This document shows positions 5,305-6,753 of a stretch of DNA of 6,753 bases, piece by piece (position 1 is the stretch's first letter; every line of letters begins with the position of its first letter). A program made the position numbers and the translations under genes. Under the pieces are notes generated by a model that was given only the letters and a program-made list of their open reading frames with translations, did no database searches and had not been told where the DNA came from. Origin of the DNA: an uncultured Streptococcus sp. GTDB lineage: Bacteria > Bacillota > Bacilli > Lactobacillales > Streptococcaceae. Where the stretch lies: assembly GCA_905373305.1 (NCBI GenBank), contig CAJPSM010000070.1, positions 1 to 6,753 on the forward strand. Reading direction: 5' to 3'.

Positions 5305-6753
5305 ATGCAAGATAAAATTGTGATTCATGGGGCACGTGCCCATAACTTAAAAAATATAGATGTGGAGATTCCGCGAGACAAGCTGGTTGTTGTGACTGGT
5401 TTGTCAGGGTCTGGGAAATCCAGTCTGGCCTTTGATACCCTCTATGCGGAGGGACAACGTCGCTATGTGGAGAGTTTGTCAGCCTACGCTCGCCAGTTCT
5501 TGGGCAACATGGAAAAACCAGATGTGGATGCCATTGACGGTCTTAGCCCAGCTATTTCCATCGACCAGAAAACCACTAGTAAAAACCCACGCTCGACCGT
5601 TGGAACAACGACTGAAATCAATGACTATCTGCGTCTCCTCTACGCACGTGTGGGGACGCCTTACTGTATTAACGGGCATGGGGCAATCAAGGCCTCTTCT
5701 GTAGAGCAAATCGTGGATAAGGTCTTGGAATTGCCAGAACGCCAACGTCTGCAAATCTTAGCTCCTGTCATACGTAAGAAAAAAGGGCAACACAAGAGCG
5801 TCATTGAGAAGGTTCAGAAAGACGGCTATGTACGCGTCCGTGTGGATGGGGAAGTTTATGATGTGACCGAAGTGCCTGAGCTGTCTAAGAGTAAGCAACA
5901 CAATATCGATGTCGTGGTTGACCGTATTGTCATCAAGGAGGGCATTCGTAGCCGTCTCTTTGACTCCATTGAGGCTGCCCTTCGTATCGCAGAAGGATAT
6001 GTGATTATTGACACTATGGACGATTCTGAGTTGCTCTTCTCTGAGCACTATGCCTGTCCAGTTTGTGGTTTTACCGTACCAGAGTTAGAGCCTCGTCTCT
6101 TCTCCTTTAATGCTCCTTTTGGCTCATGCAGTGAGTGTGACGGTTTGGGCATCAAGCTGGAGGTGGATGTTGACTTGGTGGTTCCTGATGCCAGCAAAAC
6201 TTTGCGTGAGGGAGCATTAGCACCTTGGAATCCTATCTCATCCAACTACTATCCAAATATGCTAGAGCAGGCCATGACAGCCTTTGGAGTAGATATGGAT
6301 GAGCCTTTTGAGGAGTTATCAGAAGCGGATAAGAACTTGATTCTCTATGGTTCAGATGGCAAGGAATTCCATTTCCACTATGAAAATGAATTTGGCGGTG
6401 TGCGCGATATTGACATTCCTTTTGAAGGAGTGATTGGCAATATCAAGCGTCGTTACCATGAGACTAACAGTGACTACACCCGCACCCAGATGCGCCTCTA
6501 CATGAATGAGCTAACCTGCGGAACTTGTCACGGCTACCGTCTCAATGACCAGGCCTTGTCTGTCCGTGTGGGTGGGGAGCAAGGACCACATATCGGTGAA
6601 ATCTCAGATTTGTCTATCGCAGACCATTTGGGATTAGTGAGCCAGCTGACCCTGTCTGAAAATGAAGCCATTATTGCTCGTCCTATCCTCAAGGAAATCA
6701 AGGATCGCTTGACCTTCCTCAATAATGTGGGACTCAACTATTTGACTCTGTCA
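5305..6753 (+). CDS. uvrA: Excinuclease ABC subunit A, partial (first 483 codons)
   Basis: UvrA is the ATP-driven damage sensor of nucleotide excision repair; as a dimer it finds bulky lesions and loads UvrB. The frame is open from the ATG at 5305 to the window edge, about half of the roughly 940 residues expected. The first Walker A motif is GLSGSGKS at 32-39 (K38), and the Q-loop glutamine is Q88 in SIDQKTTS. The UvrB-binding and insertion regions follow. One zinc module is marked by C251, C254, C275 and C278 (CPVC...CSEC), and C405 and C408 in CGTCHGYRL begin the next family cysteine motif. The visible part ends at NNVGLNYLTLS, immediately before the expected LSGGE signature, so it is cut by the window and not broken. 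The ribosome binding site is weak (GAAAG, seven bases upstream). It is divergent from corA. Confidence 0.96.
   Translation, partial: MQDKIVIHGARAHNLKNIDVEIPRDKLVVVTGLSGSGKSSLAFDTLYAEGQRRYVESLSAYARQFLGNMEKPDVDAIDGLSPAISIDQKTTSKNPRSTVGTTTEINDYLRLLYARVGTPYCINGHGAIKASSVEQIVDKVLELPERQRLQILAPVIRKKKGQHKSVIEKVQKDGYVRVRVDGEVYDVTEVPELSKSKQHNIDVVVDRIVIKEGIRSRLFDSIEAALRIAEGYVIIDTMDDSELLFSEHYACPVCGFTVPELEPRLFSFNAPFGSCSECDGLGIKLEVDVDLVVPDASKTLREGALAPWNPISSNYYPNMLEQAMTAFGVDMDEPFEELSEADKNLILYGSDGKEFHFHYENEFGGVRDIDIPFEGVIGNIKRRYHETNSDYTRTQMRLYMNELTCGTCHGYRLNDQALSVRVGGEQGPHIGEISDLSIADHLGLVSQLTLSENEAIIARPILKEIKDRLTFLNNVGLNYLTLS

Noticed and set aside
5432..6737. Several open frames of 60-100 codons on both strands within uvrA
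   Set aside because: They overlap the well-supported uvrA frame, lack good start sites and resemble no family. They are by-products of its codon use.
5305..6753. Truncated or broken uvrA
   Set aside because: The frame is open to the last base and the protein matches the family throughout, so the missing half is an effect of the window edge.

Overview
The window looks like core chromosome of a low-GC Gram-positive, most likely a mitis-group Streptococcus (S. pneumoniae, S. mitis or a close relative). This rests on the protein sequences, the AGGAGG-type ribosome binding sites, the extended -10 (TGnTATAAT) promoters, and my recall of the same gene order (ruvA, tag, CPBP protein, SemiSWEET, S66 peptidase, DUF1129 protein, corA, uvrA) in pneumococcal genomes. 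The species cannot be fixed from the sequence alone. I see no mobile element, CRISPR array, RNA gene, prophage part or toxin-antitoxin pair.

Layout. (1) At 1-1919 a plus-strand operon carries ruvA (Holliday-junction binding subunit), tag (3-methyladenine DNA glycosylase I) and a membrane CPBP/Abi-family protease homologue. The genes are packed with gaps of 9 and 0 bases. An extended -10 promoter lies just before ruvA, and a 12-bp hairpin at 1942-1971 closes the operon. (2) At 1991-3394 two minus-strand genes face the first operon: an 87-residue SemiSWEET (PQ-loop) sugar transporter homologue and, upstream of it, an S66 serine peptidase of the LD-carboxypeptidase/MccF family. The hairpin at 1942-1971 is symmetrical and can stop transcripts from both sides. 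(3) At 3494-5223 a minus-strand two-gene operon encodes a CorA-type magnesium transporter followed by a four-helix membrane protein with a DUF1129 domain. It has a TATAAT promoter and ends in a hairpin with a long U-tract. (4) From 5268 onward uvrA, the damage-recognition ATPase of nucleotide excision repair, is transcribed divergently from corA. It runs off the right edge after 483 codons, just before the expected ABC signature of its first ATPase half.

How the genes relate. Three of the eight genes repair DNA by different routes: recombination (ruvA), base excision (tag) and nucleotide excision (uvrA). ruvA and tag appear co-transcribed; uvrA has its own promoter. The genes between them are mainly membrane or peptide-handling functions with no visible pathway link to repair. 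No base is left in a gene-free stretch longer than 300: the longest gap is about 140 bases and holds a terminator and a probable promoter. I found no convincing new multi-gene system. The least understood items are the DUF1129 partner of CorA, the solitary MccF-like peptidase and the SemiSWEET.
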